From assembly GCF_001984195.1 (NCBI RefSeq), contig NZ_MTQN01000010.1:558001-622000 (forward strand): a stretch of DNA of 64,000 nucleotides. The letters are read 5' to 3'. A program made the position numbers and the translations under genes. Under the pieces are notes generated by a model. That model saw only the letters and a list, made by a program, of their open reading frames with translations, did not search any database and was not told where the DNA came from. This stretch comes from Kribbella sp. ALI-6-A (lineage in GTDB: Bacteria; Actinomycetota; Actinomycetes; Propionibacteriales; Kribbellaceae). Positions 7,805-16,025 of the stretch are shown one piece after another (the first letter of the stretch is position 1; each line of letters starts with the position of its first letter).

Positions 7805-8251
7805 TCACAGGAATTGCTCGAACTGACGCAGAACGACGACCCAGCCGGTGTCGTAGTTCTCGCGCGCCGCGGCGCCGTCCGGGCGGCGTTCCCAGCCGGT
7901 GTGGGTGAGTTCGACCTCGGTCCCGTCGCCGAGCGCGGTGAACCGGACCGTGACGTGACCGGCCTGCGCCGGGTCGGTGCCGGGGTGCCAGCTGAAGCTG
8001 ACCGTGTGTGGCGGGTCCCAGTCGGACACCGTGCCCCAGGAGCCGACCGGCCCGTCGGCGTCGTACTCGATGATCTGGCCGCCAACCGCGCCGTCGAGCC
8101 GTACGTCGGTCGCCTGCTCGCGGGCCACCGAGTGGGTGGCGAGCGGCCACCACCGGCCGAGCTCCGCCGTGAACAGCGTGAACGCCCGGTCCGGTGTCGT
8201 CGGCACGACCACCGTCTTCTCCAGCGGCGCGAGTCCTTGCTCGATGCTCAT
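7805..8251 (-). CDS. SRPBCC/AHSA1-like domain protein
   Basis: The 148-residue protein fits the START-like SRPBCC fold of the AHSA1 group. The N-terminal EKTVVVPTTPDRAFTLFTAE, the central GTVSDWDPPHTVSFSW and the C-terminal WVVVLRQFEQFL are typical. I choose the ATG at 8251, which overlaps the stop of the upstream ArsR gene by four bases. ArsR/SRPBCC pairs are common in actinobacteria; the SRPBCC protein is thought to bind a hydrophobic ligand, but the ligand here is unknown. Confidence 0.88.
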   Translation of the reverse strand: MSIEQGLAPLEKTVVVPTTPDRAFTLFTAELGRWWPLATHSVAREQATDVRLDGAVGGQIIEYDADGPVGSWGTVSDWDPPHTVSFSWHPGTDPAQAGHVTVRFTALGDGTEVELTHTGWERRPDGAAARENYDTGWVVVLRQFEQFL

Positions 8252-8595
8252 GACCGTCCCCTGTCGTCTGCCTCGGTACGCCGTACGTGGTCGGCGAACG
8301 CGTCGAGGGCCTCGGTCCAGAACTGGTCGATCCACTGCCGTACGGCGTCCAGCCCGGCCGGGTCGACCCGGTAGATGTTGCTGGTGCCGCGCGGCTCGTG
8401 CTCGACGAGTCCGGCCCGGCCGAGCACCTTGAGGTGCTGGGAGATCGCCGGGCGGCTGACCGGAACCTGCCCGGCCAACTTGGTCACCGAACTCGGCCCG
8501 GACCGCCGGAGCGTTTCCAGGATCGCCCGCCGGGTCGGGTCGCCGAGCGCGTCCAGCACTGGAGCGGCTGCCTCGAGTGTTCCGTAAGTCCCCAC
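8248..8595 (-). CDS. ArsR family transcriptional regulator
   Basis: From GTG at 8595 this gives 115 residues with a winged helix-turn-helix (ALGDPTRRAILETLRRSG and PVSRPAISQHLKVLGRAGLV). Metal-binding Cys pairs of ArsR/SmtB are absent, so it belongs to the non-metal group that accompanies SRPBCC genes. The upstream frame extends to 8652, but the GTG at 8595 lies directly after a palindrome that is probably its operator and matches the usual family start. It is coupled to the SRPBCC gene. Confidence 0.85.
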   Translation of the reverse strand: MGTYGTLEAAAPVLDALGDPTRRAILETLRRSGPSSVTKLAGQVPVSRPAISQHLKVLGRAGLVEHEPRGTSNIYRVDPAGLDAVRQWIDQFWTEALDAFADHVRRTEADDRGRS

Positions 8596-8599
8596 GAAC

Positions 8600-8617
8600 G
8601 GTAAGTTGCCACTAACC
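8600..8617. promoter_or_regulatory. Probable ArsR operator
   Basis: On the minus strand GGTTAGT-GGCA-ACTTACC forms an imperfect inverted repeat (6 of 7 positions in each arm) five bases upstream of the arsR GTG. Position and symmetry suggest autoregulation by the ArsR protein. It also argues for the shorter start, because a longer reading frame would place the operator inside the coding region. Confidence 0.5.
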
Positions 8618-8770
8618 AATGGTGGAGTCAAGAGGATGCGAACGTCCACCACTCACCAAGGACCTCGCTGGGGGTGACGCGAGGCGTATTCACGCTCGCG
8701 GGTGTGGGGAAGTTCGGGGTTGATGAGTAGTGGGTGTCCGCCGTCGCCTCCGCGTCCTCTCACGAAAGGA

Positions 8771-8809
8771 CCCCGGGTCCCGCCGCGGCAGCTGCGGTGG
8801 GACCCGGGG
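8771..8809 (-). terminator. Strong hairpin terminator of the GH64 gene
   Basis: A 16-bp stem (8771-8786 with 8794-8809, one G-T wobble) closes a 7-base loop. On the minus strand it begins 13 bases after the GH64 stop codon and is followed by TCCTTTC. It should end the glucanase transcript. Confidence 0.75.
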
Positions 8810-8822
8810 GATCGAGGGTGGA

Positions 8823-10010
8823 TCAGTTGAACGGATCGAGCGTGATGCCGGCCTGCTGCGGGTTGCCGTCGTGCACCAGCGACTCGTGCGCGCCGACGTC
8901 GTCGAACGCGAACCCGTACGCCTTGCCGTCGGCCATCTGCTCGTGCACCAGGCGCGAGTAGTGGTTGGTGACGTTGTCGCGGTAGAAGTTCGCGTTGTTC
9001 GCGTCCGGCTGGTTGGGGTTGATCAGCAGCGTGGACCGGTTGAATCCGGCGCACAGCGTGCGCGAGATCGGTCCGCGGACCAGGTCGTTCGGCGCGTCGA
9101 GCAGACCGGCGCAGCCGAAGATGCTGGCCGAGTTCGGCTTCTGGAACGACGTCACCACCTGGCCGGAGGTGTTGGTGAAGTTCATCGTGTTGCCCGAGAC
9201 CCGGCCGAAGTACTTGATGTTCGGCTGGTCGGTGAACGGCGTCACGGTGAGCGTCTCGGTGCTGTACTTCGACCAGACCCGGTTGACGTAGTCGTCCATC
9301 ACCGAGCCCGGCAGCGCACCGGTCTCGACGCCGTACGACGGAGCGAGCGCCCGCAGTACCGAGCCGTCGGGAGCCGTCTTGATCAGGTTCGACCAGCCGC
9401 CGCCCTGGTTGCGCAGCGCGTTGAAAAAGGCGTTGTACCCGCCGGGCTTCAGGTGCCCGGTCGTTTTCGTGCCGGCCGCGGACTGCACGCTGACGGCGTA
9501 CGGCGCGGAGAACATGTCGACCTGCGTGCTGTTGATCCACAGGCCGGAGTCGTTCAGCGTGTACTCGGTCCAGTTGAACAGGATGTTGGCGTTGGGGTCG
9601 CTCGGGTTCTGGACCGCGGGCTGTACCAGGCCGCCGGTGGTCAGCTTGAAGACCAGTTTCTGGCCGTAGGAGAAGTAGACCCGGCCGGAGAACTTCGGCA
9701 TCTGGATCGTGATCGATTGCCCGTTGGCAGGTCCGGCGATCGAGGCGTCCGGCGCGGGGGTCGGCGGGTTGCCGCCGGCCGGCCAGGCGTGGAACGTGCC
9801 GTTCGCGTCGGCCCAGCCCTGCTGGCCGGTCGCGAGGTTCGTGCCGAGGTTGTAGATGTAGATCGCGTCGCCGCGACCCGAGTTGTTGGTGATCTTCAGC
9901 GGAATGGTCGCCGGGACCGCTTCGGCGGGCGCCGAGACGGTGGCGGTGAGTCCGGCCGCGATGGTGGCCGCGGCGGCGAGCACCGCGAGCAGTTTCGGTT
10001 TGATGCGCAC
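8823..10010 (-). CDS. Secreted GH64 beta-1,3-glucanase
   Basis: The 395-residue protein starts with a Sec signal peptide (Lys-rich start, hydrophobic core, cleavage likely near residue 31). The rest matches glycoside hydrolase family 64, thaumatin-like laminaripentaose-producing beta-1,3-glucanases: FSYGQKLVFKLTTGGLVQPA, NWTEYTLNDSGLWIN and STQVDMFSAPY. Glu149 and Asp165 are in the positions and 16-residue spacing of the known catalytic pair. No extra carbohydrate-binding domain is seen. It should cut fungal cell-wall glucan outside the cell. The upstream region carries a LacI-type operator. Confidence 0.93.
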   Translation of the reverse strand: MRIKPKLLAVLAAAATIAAGLTATVSAPAEAVPATIPLKITNNSGRGDAIYIYNLGTNLATGQQGWADANGTFHAWPAGGNPPTPAPDASIAGPANGQSITIQMPKFSGRVYFSYGQKLVFKLTTGGLVQPAVQNPSDPNANILFNWTEYTLNDSGLWINSTQVDMFSAPYAVSVQSAAGTKTTGHLKPGGYNAFFNALRNQGGGWSNLIKTAPDGSVLRALAPSYGVETGALPGSVMDDYVNRVWSKYSTETLTVTPFTDQPNIKYFGRVSGNTMNFTNTSGQVVTSFQKPNSASIFGCAGLLDAPNDLVRGPISRTLCAGFNRSTLLINPNQPDANNANFYRDNVTNHYSRLVHEQMADGKAYGFAFDDVGAHESLVHDGNPQQAGITLDPFN

Positions 10011-10165
10011 AACTCCTCCTCAGGTCTGTCCCAGTGCGAGAGAAGGTGGAGCACCGGCCGGTCGATGGACGGCTGCGTTACCAGGGCACAGCCGCGCCGG
10101 ACCACGCGCAGAAACACCGGTGCTCGCAGGCCCGTGCGGTGAGGGACGGTGGACCACCGAACGGG

Positions 10166-10207
10166 TGAGAGCGCTCTCATCGTTGGACAGCGGTGCATCG
10201 ATGTCAA
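10166..10207 (-). promoter_or_regulatory. GH64 promoter overlapped by CebR/LacI-type operator
   Basis: On the minus strand TTGACA (plus positions 10202-10207) and AACGAT (10179-10184) are 17 bases apart, a sigma-70-like promoter. The perfect 14-bp palindrome TGAGAGCGCTCTCA (10166-10179) overlaps the -10 end. It differs from the Streptomyces CebR site TGGGAGCGCTCCCA at only two symmetric positions. This predicts repression of the glucanase by a LacI-family regulator and induction by an oligosaccharide. The rest of 10011-10336 holds no gene; about 155 bases are 5' leader. Confidence 0.75.
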
Positions 10208-10336
10208 TGCCGAACCGCAGACAGTTTTCGTTAAGTCGGCACTGACCGCTGATCGGTCGTCACTGTGCGTGCGGGGGATCTGGCCTCCGCCGGCACAGCT
10301 TGCTGGACCTGTCAGCGGATTGCGCGCACCACGGAA

Positions 10337-11572
10337 TCAGCCGGTCTGGGAGTCCATACCCGGCAGCGGCGGCGGCGCGTCCCGGCGGGTGCGGTCGACG
10401 GGTTGGGTGGGGACCCAGCGGCGGGTCGGGTCGTCGGGGGTGGTCTCGTCGAGCGCGAGCAGTTCGGGCGCCGCCAACGGACGCACGGAGGCTTCGATGG
10501 TTTCCATCGCTTCCAGCTCGGCCTCGGTGACGTGCAGGTCGCGGAGCTTGCGGGCGGTGATGAAGACCCGGCTCTCGAACGAGCCGACGGTCCGGTTGTA
10601 CGCGTCGACCGCCGAGGTGAGCGACCGGCCGACCCGGCCGAGATGGTCGCCCATCGTGCTGAGCCGCTCGTACAGCTCGCGGCCGAGCTCGAAGACCTGC
10701 TGGGCCGACTCGGTCAGGGCCGACTGGTTCCACGCGTACGCCGCGGCGCGCAGGGTCGCGATCAGGGTCGTCGGCGTCGCCAGGATCACCCGGCGTTCGG
10801 CGGCGTACTCGAGCAGGCTGGGCTCGACGTCGAGCGCGGCGGACAGGAAGGACTCGCCGGGCACGAACAGGATGACGAACTCCGGCGTGGACGGCAGGCG
10901 CGACCAGTACGCCTTGGCGGAGAGCTGGTCGACATGGGTGCGCAGATGGCGGGCGTGGGCCCGCAGCCGCTCCTCACGGAAGTCCGCGTCGTCGCTCTCG
11001 GCCGCCTCCAGGAACGCGGCCAGCGGCACCTTCGAATCGACGACCAGATTCTTGCCCTCGGCAAGTCTCACCACGAGGTCGGGCCGGAGCAGTCCGTCGT
11101 CGGTGACCGTCGAGGTCTGCTCGGTGAAGTCGCAGTGCGCCACCATGCCGGCCAGCTCGACGGTACGCCGCAGATGCAGCTCGCCCCACCGGCCGCGGAC
11201 CTGCGGCTTGCGTAGCGCGGTGGACAGCGACGCGGTCTCCCGCCGCAGCGCCTCACCGCTCATGCGGACTTCGTTGACCTGCTGGTGCAACTGGGACTGC
11301 CAGGCCGCGCGGCCCTTCTCCAGCTGGCTCAGCTCGGCGTGCAACCGGTCCAGCGCCTCCTTGACGACGGCCTGGCCGGACATCTGCTGACCGACCGAGT
11401 GCCGCTCCTGGGTCAGCTCGACCACCCGGTCCTCGGCCGCGTCGCGCTCGGCGGTGATCCGCGCCAGCTCGGCGCCGTCCCGGCCGCGTGACCAGAGCAC
11501 GCCGAAACCTGCCCCGAGCAACAACCCGATGACGAGGAACAGCAGCACCAAGAGCAACGTCGTACCGGTCAT
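10337..11572 (-). CDS. rmuC: DNA recombination protein RmuC
   Basis: From ATG at 11572 the product is 411 residues: an N-terminal membrane anchor (about 3-26), a coiled-coil stretch (about 30-110) and the RmuC nuclease-like domain. Hallmarks are GRWGELHLRRTVELAGM, LVVDSKVPLAAFLEAAES and PEFVILFVPGESFLSAAL. RmuC limits DNA inversions at short repeats in E. coli. The C-terminal 50 residues are Pro/Asp-rich. It appears to be a single-gene unit downstream of the deacetylase gene at 11609. Confidence 0.92.
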   Translation of the reverse strand: MTGTTLLLVLLFLVIGLLLGAGFGVLWSRGRDGAELARITAERDAAEDRVVELTQERHSVGQQMSGQAVVKEALDRLHAELSQLEKGRAAWQSQLHQQVNEVRMSGEALRRETASLSTALRKPQVRGRWGELHLRRTVELAGMVAHCDFTEQTSTVTDDGLLRPDLVVRLAEGKNLVVDSKVPLAAFLEAAESDDADFREERLRAHARHLRTHVDQLSAKAYWSRLPSTPEFVILFVPGESFLSAALDVEPSLLEYAAERRVILATPTTLIATLRAAAYAWNQSALTESAQQVFELGRELYERLSTMGDHLGRVGRSLTSAVDAYNRTVGSFESRVFITARKLRDLHVTEAELEAMETIEASVRPLAAPELLALDETTPDDPTRRWVPTQPVDRTRRDAPPPLPGMDSQTG

Positions 11573-11608
11573 GCCACAGACAGTGACACACGCCGCCGAC
11601 AATTTCTG

Positions 11609-12379
11609 TCAGCAGTCCATCGCGGGGAAGGTGTAGCCCTGGGCCTTGAGCAACGGGAGGACCTTGTCCAGAGCCGCGACGGTCTGGGCGCGATCGCCGC
11701 CGCCGTCGTGCAGCAGGACGATGTTGTGGCGGTGCGCGTGGGTCAAGATGTTGTTCGCGATCGCGTTGACGCCCGGCTTGGCCCAGTCCCGCGGATCGAC
11801 GTCCCAGAGCACCTGGGCCATCCCGGCGGCCTTGATCTCCGCGCGCACCTTCGCGTTCGTCGCGCCGTACGGCGGCCGGAAGCACTTGGACCGCGGACCG
11901 TCGAAGATCTCGTGGTGCCGCTTGGCCGCGGACAGCGCGGTGAGTTGCGGGTGGGTGATCGAGTGACTGCCGATGGTGTTGCCGTCGGCAAGGATCTGCG
12001 CGCGCAGTCCGGGGTGCTCGGCCTGGTTGCCGCCGAGCTGGAAGAAGGTCGCGTGGGCGCCGTGTTTCTTCAGCACCTGCAGGACTTTCGGCGTCCAGAC
12101 CGGGTCCGGGCCGTCGTCGAAGCTGAAGAAGAGCACCTTCTTGTTGCCGGCGACAAGCGCTGCGGTCGGGTCGGCGACCGGCGTACCGGGCGTGTGGTCG
12201 GCAGTCTTCGGCGGCGTCGTGGTCGGCGTGACGAGCGGCGGCGCCGAGCCCGTCGTACTGCTGGAGGCGGCGGTCGGTTTGGGTGCAGCGGAATGTCCCA
12301 GTGCGACGGCGAACAGGCCGCCGAGTACCAGTACTGCGGCAGCGGCGGTGCCGAAAACGGCAGCAAGCTTTCGGGACAT
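11609..12379 (-). CDS. Exported polysaccharide deacetylase (NodB domain)
   Basis: The 256-residue protein has an N-terminal signal or anchor (about 7-28), a Ser/Thr/Pro linker (about 35-70) and a NodB domain. Catalytic and metal residues are visible: SFDDGPDP with Asp88 and Asp89, HSITH with His139 and His143, and RPPYG at 168-172. It should remove acetyl groups from cell-wall or extracellular glycans using a divalent metal. The spacing to rmuC (36 bases) and shared strand suggest co-transcription. Confidence 0.92.
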   Translation of the reverse strand: MSRKLAAVFGTAAAAVLVLGGLFAVALGHSAAPKPTAASSSTTGSAPPLVTPTTTPPKTADHTPGTPVADPTAALVAGNKKVLFFSFDDGPDPVWTPKVLQVLKKHGAHATFFQLGGNQAEHPGLRAQILADGNTIGSHSITHPQLTALSAAKRHHEIFDGPRSKCFRPPYGATNAKVRAEIKAAGMAQVLWDVDPRDWAKPGVNAIANNILTHAHRHNIVLLHDGGGDRAQTVAALDKVLPLLKAQGYTFPAMDC

Positions 12380-12601
12380 GATGCTCCCTCACGAATCAGG
12401 CGGATGGTCCCCAGTCGCTCCCCCTCAGGAGCTTCACCAGGGAGACGCGTCGATCGCCGCGGTGGTTGGCCTGCGCCGTGTTGCAAGGAGGTCTCGGTCG
12501 CTTCCGCGTCAAGCAACAACGGTGTGGTCACGCTTGGGCCGGATCGCTTGCCGCCTCGCCGGTGGGCCGGGTAGATCAACGGACAAGCGAGGGGAGACGC
12601 G

Positions 12602-13132
12602 ATGAACGTCAAGGTGGTCTTCGAGACCGAGCGGCTGGTGGTCCGTGACTGGGTCGACTCCGACGGTGACCGGGTCTTCGACATCTACCGGCGCTGGGAG
12701 GTCTCGCGGTGGCTCGGCGCGACCCCGCGCGCGATGACGGACCGGGACGCGGCGACCCGGACGATCGAACGGTGGAACGCGCGCAACACCGATCCCGTGC
12801 ACGGCGTGTGGGCGGTGGAGGAGAAGGCGACGGGAACGGTCGCGGGGACGGTGCTGCTGGTGCCGCTGCCGGAGCCGTCGGACGGCGGGCCGGCGCGGGG
12901 TGAGGTCGAGGTCGGGTGGCATTTTCATCCGGACGCGTGGGGGCGTGGGCTGGCGACGGAGTCGGCGCGGGGTGCGATCGCGCATGGGTTCAAGACGGGG
13001 GTGGGGGAGATCTACGCGGTCGTCCGGCCGGGCAACCAGGCGTCGCTCGCGGTCTGCCGGCGGCTGGGGATGCGGCCGCTCGGGCTGACGAAGCGGTGGT
13101 ACGACGCGGAGCTGGAGTCGTTCGTGATCTGA
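12602..13132 (+). CDS. GNAT N-acetyltransferase (RimJ/RimL type)
   Basis: The 176-residue protein has the RimJ/RimL arrangement: TERLVVRDWVDSDGDRVFDI at the start, VEVGWHFHPDAWGRGLATES as the acetyl-CoA-binding motif (about residues 101-120), and IYAVVRPGNQASLAVCRRLG near the end. It acetylates an amine, either a protein N-terminus or a small molecule; the substrate is not predictable. It is divergent from the deacetylase. The 220 bases between them show no other gene. Confidence 0.88.
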   Translation: MNVKVVFETERLVVRDWVDSDGDRVFDIYRRWEVSRWLGATPRAMTDRDAATRTIERWNARNTDPVHGVWAVEEKATGTVAGTVLLVPLPEPSDGGPARGEVEVGWHFHPDAWGRGLATESARGAIAHGFKTGVGEIYAVVRPGNQASLAVCRRLGMRPLGLTKRWYDAELESFVI

Positions 13133-13142
13133 GCCACGGCGT

Positions 13143-13225
13143 GGGTACGGCGTACGGGTGGGGCGGGGGTGCGGCGTGCGAGGCTGCGGGTACGGCGTAC
13201 GGAACGGCGCGGCACGGCGTACGGG
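13143..13225. repeat. Short GTACGGCGTACGG repeats before ychF
   Basis: GGGTACGGCGTACGG occurs at 13143-13157 and again at 13188-13202, and a shorter CACGGCGTACGGG at 13213-13225. Spacing is irregular (45 and about 25 bases). The stretch between the GNAT gene and ychF (13133-13294) is otherwise non-coding. The repeats could be a binding site or local slippage; nothing shows which. Confidence 0.4.
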
Positions 13226-13294
13226 CTCGGCCGGCGGGCGGCGTACCGGCTGTGGATTGGGGTCCGGCGCGGCGGGCGCGTACCCTTGGCGTCC

Positions 13295-14371
13295 GTGGCA
13301 CTCACCATCGGAATCGTCGGGCTCCCCAACGCGGGCAAGTCCACGCTCTTCAACGCGCTGACCAAGAACAACGTGCTCGCCGCGAACTACCCGTTCGCGA
13401 CGATCGAGCCCAACGTCGGCGTGGTGGGGGTGCCGGACGCGCGGCTGGGCAAGCTGGCCGAGATCTTCGGGTCGGCCAAGCAGCTGCCGGCGACCGTGCA
13501 GTTCGTGGACATCGCCGGCATCGTGCGCGGCGCATCGGAGGGTGAAGGGCTGGGCAACAAGTTCCTCAGCCACATCCGCGAGTCGGACGCGATCTGCCAG
13601 GTCACCCGGGTGTTCCGCGACGACGACGTCACCCACGTCGACGGCAAGGTCTCGCCGGCCGACGACATCTCCACGATCCAGACCGAGCTGATCCTGGCCG
13701 ACCTGCAGACCGTCGAGAAGGCGATCCCGCGGCTGGAGAAGGAGTCCCGGCTGAAGAAGGAGAGCGTCGCTGTCCTGGAGGCGGTCCGCGAGGCGCAGAA
13801 GCACCTCGAGGCCGGTACGCCGATCATCGCCACTGACGTGGACCGCGACGCGATCCGCGAGCTGATGCTGATGACCGCCAAGCCGTACCTGTTCGTCTTC
13901 AACTGCGACGCCGACGAACTGGCCGACGAGTCGCTCAAGCAGCAGATGCGCGACCTGGTCGCGCCGGCCGAGGCGATCTTCCTGGACGCCAAGTTCGAGG
14001 CCGAACTGGTCGAACTCGGCGACGAGGACGAGGCCCGCGAGATGCTCGCCGAGATGGGCGTCGAGGAGCCGGGTCTGGACGTGCTGGCCCGGGTCGGTTT
14101 CGAGACCCTGGGCCTGCAGACGTACCTGACCGCGGGCCCCAAGGAGTCCCGCGCCTGGACGATCAAGAAGGGCGCCACCGCCCCCGAGGCCGCCGGCGTC
14201 ATCCACACCGACTTCCAGCGCGGCTTCATCAAGGCCGAGATCGTCTCCTACGACGACCTCGTCGAGGCCGGCTCGATGGCCGCCGCCAAGTCCGCCGGCA
14301 AGGTCCGGATGGAAGGCAAGGACTACATCATGGCCGACGGCGACGTGGTCGAGTTCCGCTTCAACGTCTGA
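13295..14371 (+). CDS. ychF: Redox-regulated ATPase YchF (Obg family)
   Basis: GTG at 13295 gives 358 residues, the normal family length; an in-frame extension upstream is repeat-rich and not conserved. The P-loop GLPNAGKST is at residues 9-17, the Obg signature VDIAGIVRGASEGEGLGN follows, and a TGS domain forms the C-terminus ending VVEFRFNV. YchF hydrolyses ATP rather than GTP and binds ribosomes. The last 27 bases of the gene recur imperfectly at 14745-14771. Confidence 0.96.
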   Translation: MALTIGIVGLPNAGKSTLFNALTKNNVLAANYPFATIEPNVGVVGVPDARLGKLAEIFGSAKQLPATVQFVDIAGIVRGASEGEGLGNKFLSHIRESDAICQVTRVFRDDDVTHVDGKVSPADDISTIQTELILADLQTVEKAIPRLEKESRLKKESVAVLEAVREAQKHLEAGTPIIATDVDRDAIRELMLMTAKPYLFVFNCDADELADESLKQQMRDLVAPAEAIFLDAKFEAELVELGDEDEAREMLAEMGVEEPGLDVLARVGFETLGLQTYLTAGPKESRAWTIKKGATAPEAAGVIHTDFQRGFIKAEIVSYDDLVEAGSMAAAKSAGKVRMEGKDYIMADGDVVEFRFNV

Positions 14372-14385
14372 GCGGGTCGAACCAC

Positions 14386-14740
14386 ATGGCCCGGCGGTTG
14401 ATGTTCGTCCAGCTGAAATCGGGCTACGACATCGACCGCGGACCGTCCTGGATCGCTTGGCTGGACTTCAACAAGACGTGAAGACGGCGCGGGTCCACGG
14501 TCCGGAGCTGAGGCGGTTCCAGGGGTTCGACGCCAACTGGGTGCGGGTCCGCCGGGCGGGCTCCTCCGCGGGTGCTTCTACGACGTCGTGACGGGCGAGT
14601 GGTTCTGGTTGTCAGGACCGAAGCGCGACCGCACGGACCTCCGGTATGCGCCTGGGCCGCCGCACGTCGACGAAGATGCTCGTGAGGTCTATGAGGCGTT
14701 CCTGGATGGAGCACCGCTCCCGGGCCGGGAGGATGGATAA
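14386..14740 (+). pseudogene. Decayed small gene behind ychF
   Basis: ATG at 14386 starts MARRLMFVQLKSGYDIDRGP and stops at TGA 14479-14481. A one-base shift continues as KTARVHGPELRRFQGFDANW, and a second shift gives GCFYDVVTGEWFWLSGPKRD through to TAA at 14738-14740. Read across the two shifts it forms one plausible protein of about 118 residues with strong codon bias. I do not recognise the family. Two frameshifts make it inactive unless they are sequencing errors. Confidence 0.65.
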
Positions 14741-14744
14741 CGCC

Positions 14745-14771
14745 ATGGTGGAGTTCCGGTTCAACGCCTGA
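14745..14771 (+). repeat. Imperfect duplicate of the ychF 3' end
   Basis: These 27 bases, encoding MVEFRFNA and a stop, match the last 27 bases of ychF at 14345-14371 (VVEFRFNV and stop) at 23 of 27 positions. The decayed gene at 14386-14740 lies exactly between the two copies. This looks like a duplicated target or a trace of recombination that inserted the small gene behind ychF. Confidence 0.6.
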
Positions 14772-14863
14772 CTCAGCGGTAGGCGGCGATGTAGTGGAGC
14801 TCCGCTCAACTGGGAGTCGTGCCGGTTCACCTGACAACCGGTGGCTGACTCTAGGCTGGCCGA

Positions 14864-15211
14864 ATGATCCAGGCGATTGCCAACGACTCCGTGCGCTGGA
14901 CGGACCTGCGGTCGGTCGACATGCCGGTCCTGCGGAGCTTCGTGGTCCGCAACGCGGACTCCGGGCAGACCGTGAGCATGACCACCGAGTCCGTGGATGG
15001 CCGGTCACGACTGGAGATGACCTACGTGGGGGTGGTCGAACTCCAGGTGTCCTGGCCCGAATTCCCCGTTCCCGCGCAGTTGGACGTCGTCGACATCGCC
15101 GAGGTCGCTGCGCACCAGTTGGAGAACATCAACTATCGCGTCGCGGAGGGGTCAGGTTTCTTCGCCTTCTGGTGCAGCGATTTCATAGCTGTCGCGATCC
15201 GGGACAACTAG
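14864..15211 (+). CDS. Hypothetical protein, 115 residues
   Basis: I do not recognise a family. The frame has coding-type codon use and an ATG at 14864. The product is acidic, with predicted beta-strands (LRSFVVRNADSGQTVSMTTE) and an aromatic end (SGFFAFWCSDFIAVAIRDN). It has no signal peptide or membrane segment. It lies between the decayed gene and the vapBC pair in an accessory patch, so horizontal acquisition is possible. Confidence 0.6.
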   Translation: MIQAIANDSVRWTDLRSVDMPVLRSFVVRNADSGQTVSMTTESVDGRSRLEMTYVGVVELQVSWPEFPVPAQLDVVDIAEVAAHQLENINYRVAEGSGFFAFWCSDFIAVAIRDN

Positions 15212-15353
15212 CTTCCCGTCGGCATCGGTGAATCTGGATGCCGTGATGAGCCGGAGTTGCGGTGACGGCACCCATCACCTGGTCGGACAGTCGCCGAACT
15301 CGGCTTCAATGTCTGACGCCTGGCCCTCTGGGATGCTGTGGTGGCGAGGTCGC

Positions 15354-15746
15354 TCAGGCAGGCATGTCGACAGTCAGTCCGGCAGCCTGGGCGGCGTCGG
15401 CCAGGCGTTTGTCGTACGTGATGAACGACGTGAGCTGTGAGCGGACGCGAAGAGCCGTTGCCAAGTGAATGGCGTCCAGGCTCCGAACCGTCGCCGGCCT
15501 CACCGTCTGCGCCAGAATGCGAATCCCGGCGTCCAATTCCACCAACTCGATCAGGTCGAGGACCAGGTGAAGACGCGTGACGGCCGCCGGGGCATGGCGT
15601 GCCAGTGCCCGCGACGACTCGATTTCCGCCAGGACAGAACTCGTCCACCCGGTCTCCGCTCGTTCGTCGAGCCAGTGACGTAACGCCTCTGTCTCCGACT
15701 CCGCGTGGACGAGCTTCACGATCGCGGCCGAGTCGAGATAGATCAC
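15354..15746 (-). CDS. VapC-like PIN-domain toxin
   Basis: The 130-residue protein is a PIN-domain RNase. The acidic residues are present: Asp5 in IYLDSAAIVKL, Glu in LAEIESSRALARH, Asp in SLDAIHLATAL and Asp in FITYDKRLADAA. VapC toxins cut tRNA or rRNA and are held inactive by VapB. The start overlaps the antitoxin stop by four bases, so toxin translation is coupled to the antitoxin. Confidence 0.92.
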   Translation of the reverse strand: MIYLDSAAIVKLVHAESETEALRHWLDERAETGWTSSVLAEIESSRALARHAPAAVTRLHLVLDLIELVELDAGIRILAQTVRPATVRSLDAIHLATALRVRSQLTSFITYDKRLADAAQAAGLTVDMPA

Positions 15747-15979
15747 CGGCGGTCGTCCTCGCGGTCGCGGGCGATCTCAGCGGCGATGTCGATGCCGTCC
15801 GGTTCGTCGAGCGGCATCCGCAGGACAGCGCGACGCATCGCCGCTGCCCGCTCCTTGCGCAGCGCGGCTTCGAGCACGGCTTGGCGAATCGCGGCTGAGC
15901 GGGAGCTGCCGTCATGGGTCAGCACCTCCAAGGCGTGCTCGGTTTCCGAATCGCTGCGGATCGTGATGGTGTCGGCCAT
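15743..15979 (-). CDS. VapB-like ribbon-helix-helix antitoxin
   Basis: The 78-residue protein has an N-terminal ribbon-helix-helix DNA-binding part (TITIRSDSETEHALEVL followed by SSRSAAIRQAVLEAA) and an acidic C-terminal tail (EPDGIDIAAEIARDREDDRR) that would wrap the toxin. It binds DNA and represses the operon. A perfect inverted repeat that fits as its operator begins eight bases upstream of the ATG at 15979. Confidence 0.9.
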   Translation of the reverse strand: MADTITIRSDSETEHALEVLTHDGSSRSAAIRQAVLEAALRKERAAAMRRAVLRMPLDEPDGIDIAAEIARDREDDRR

Positions 15980-15986
15980 ACAGTCA

Positions 15987-16009
15987 GCGTAAGACGCTAT
16001 GTCTTACGC
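15987..16009. promoter_or_regulatory. vapBC operator
   Basis: GCGTAAGAC (15987-15995) and GTCTTACGC (16001-16009) are perfect 9-bp inverted arms around GCTAT. The site lies directly upstream of the antitoxin start and is the expected binding site for VapB or the VapBC complex. The A/T-richer arms stand out from the GC-rich surroundings. Confidence 0.8.
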
Positions 16010-16025
16010 AACAAGTCCTGAGCCG

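Noticed and set aside
12380-12601. Possible gene between the deacetylase and the GNAT
   Set aside because: No frame with a ribosome-binding site and coding bias; it is most likely a divergent promoter region.
13143-13225. GTACGGCGTACGG repeats as a possible CRISPR array
   Set aside because: Only three short copies with irregular spacing, no spacers of equal length and no cas genes.
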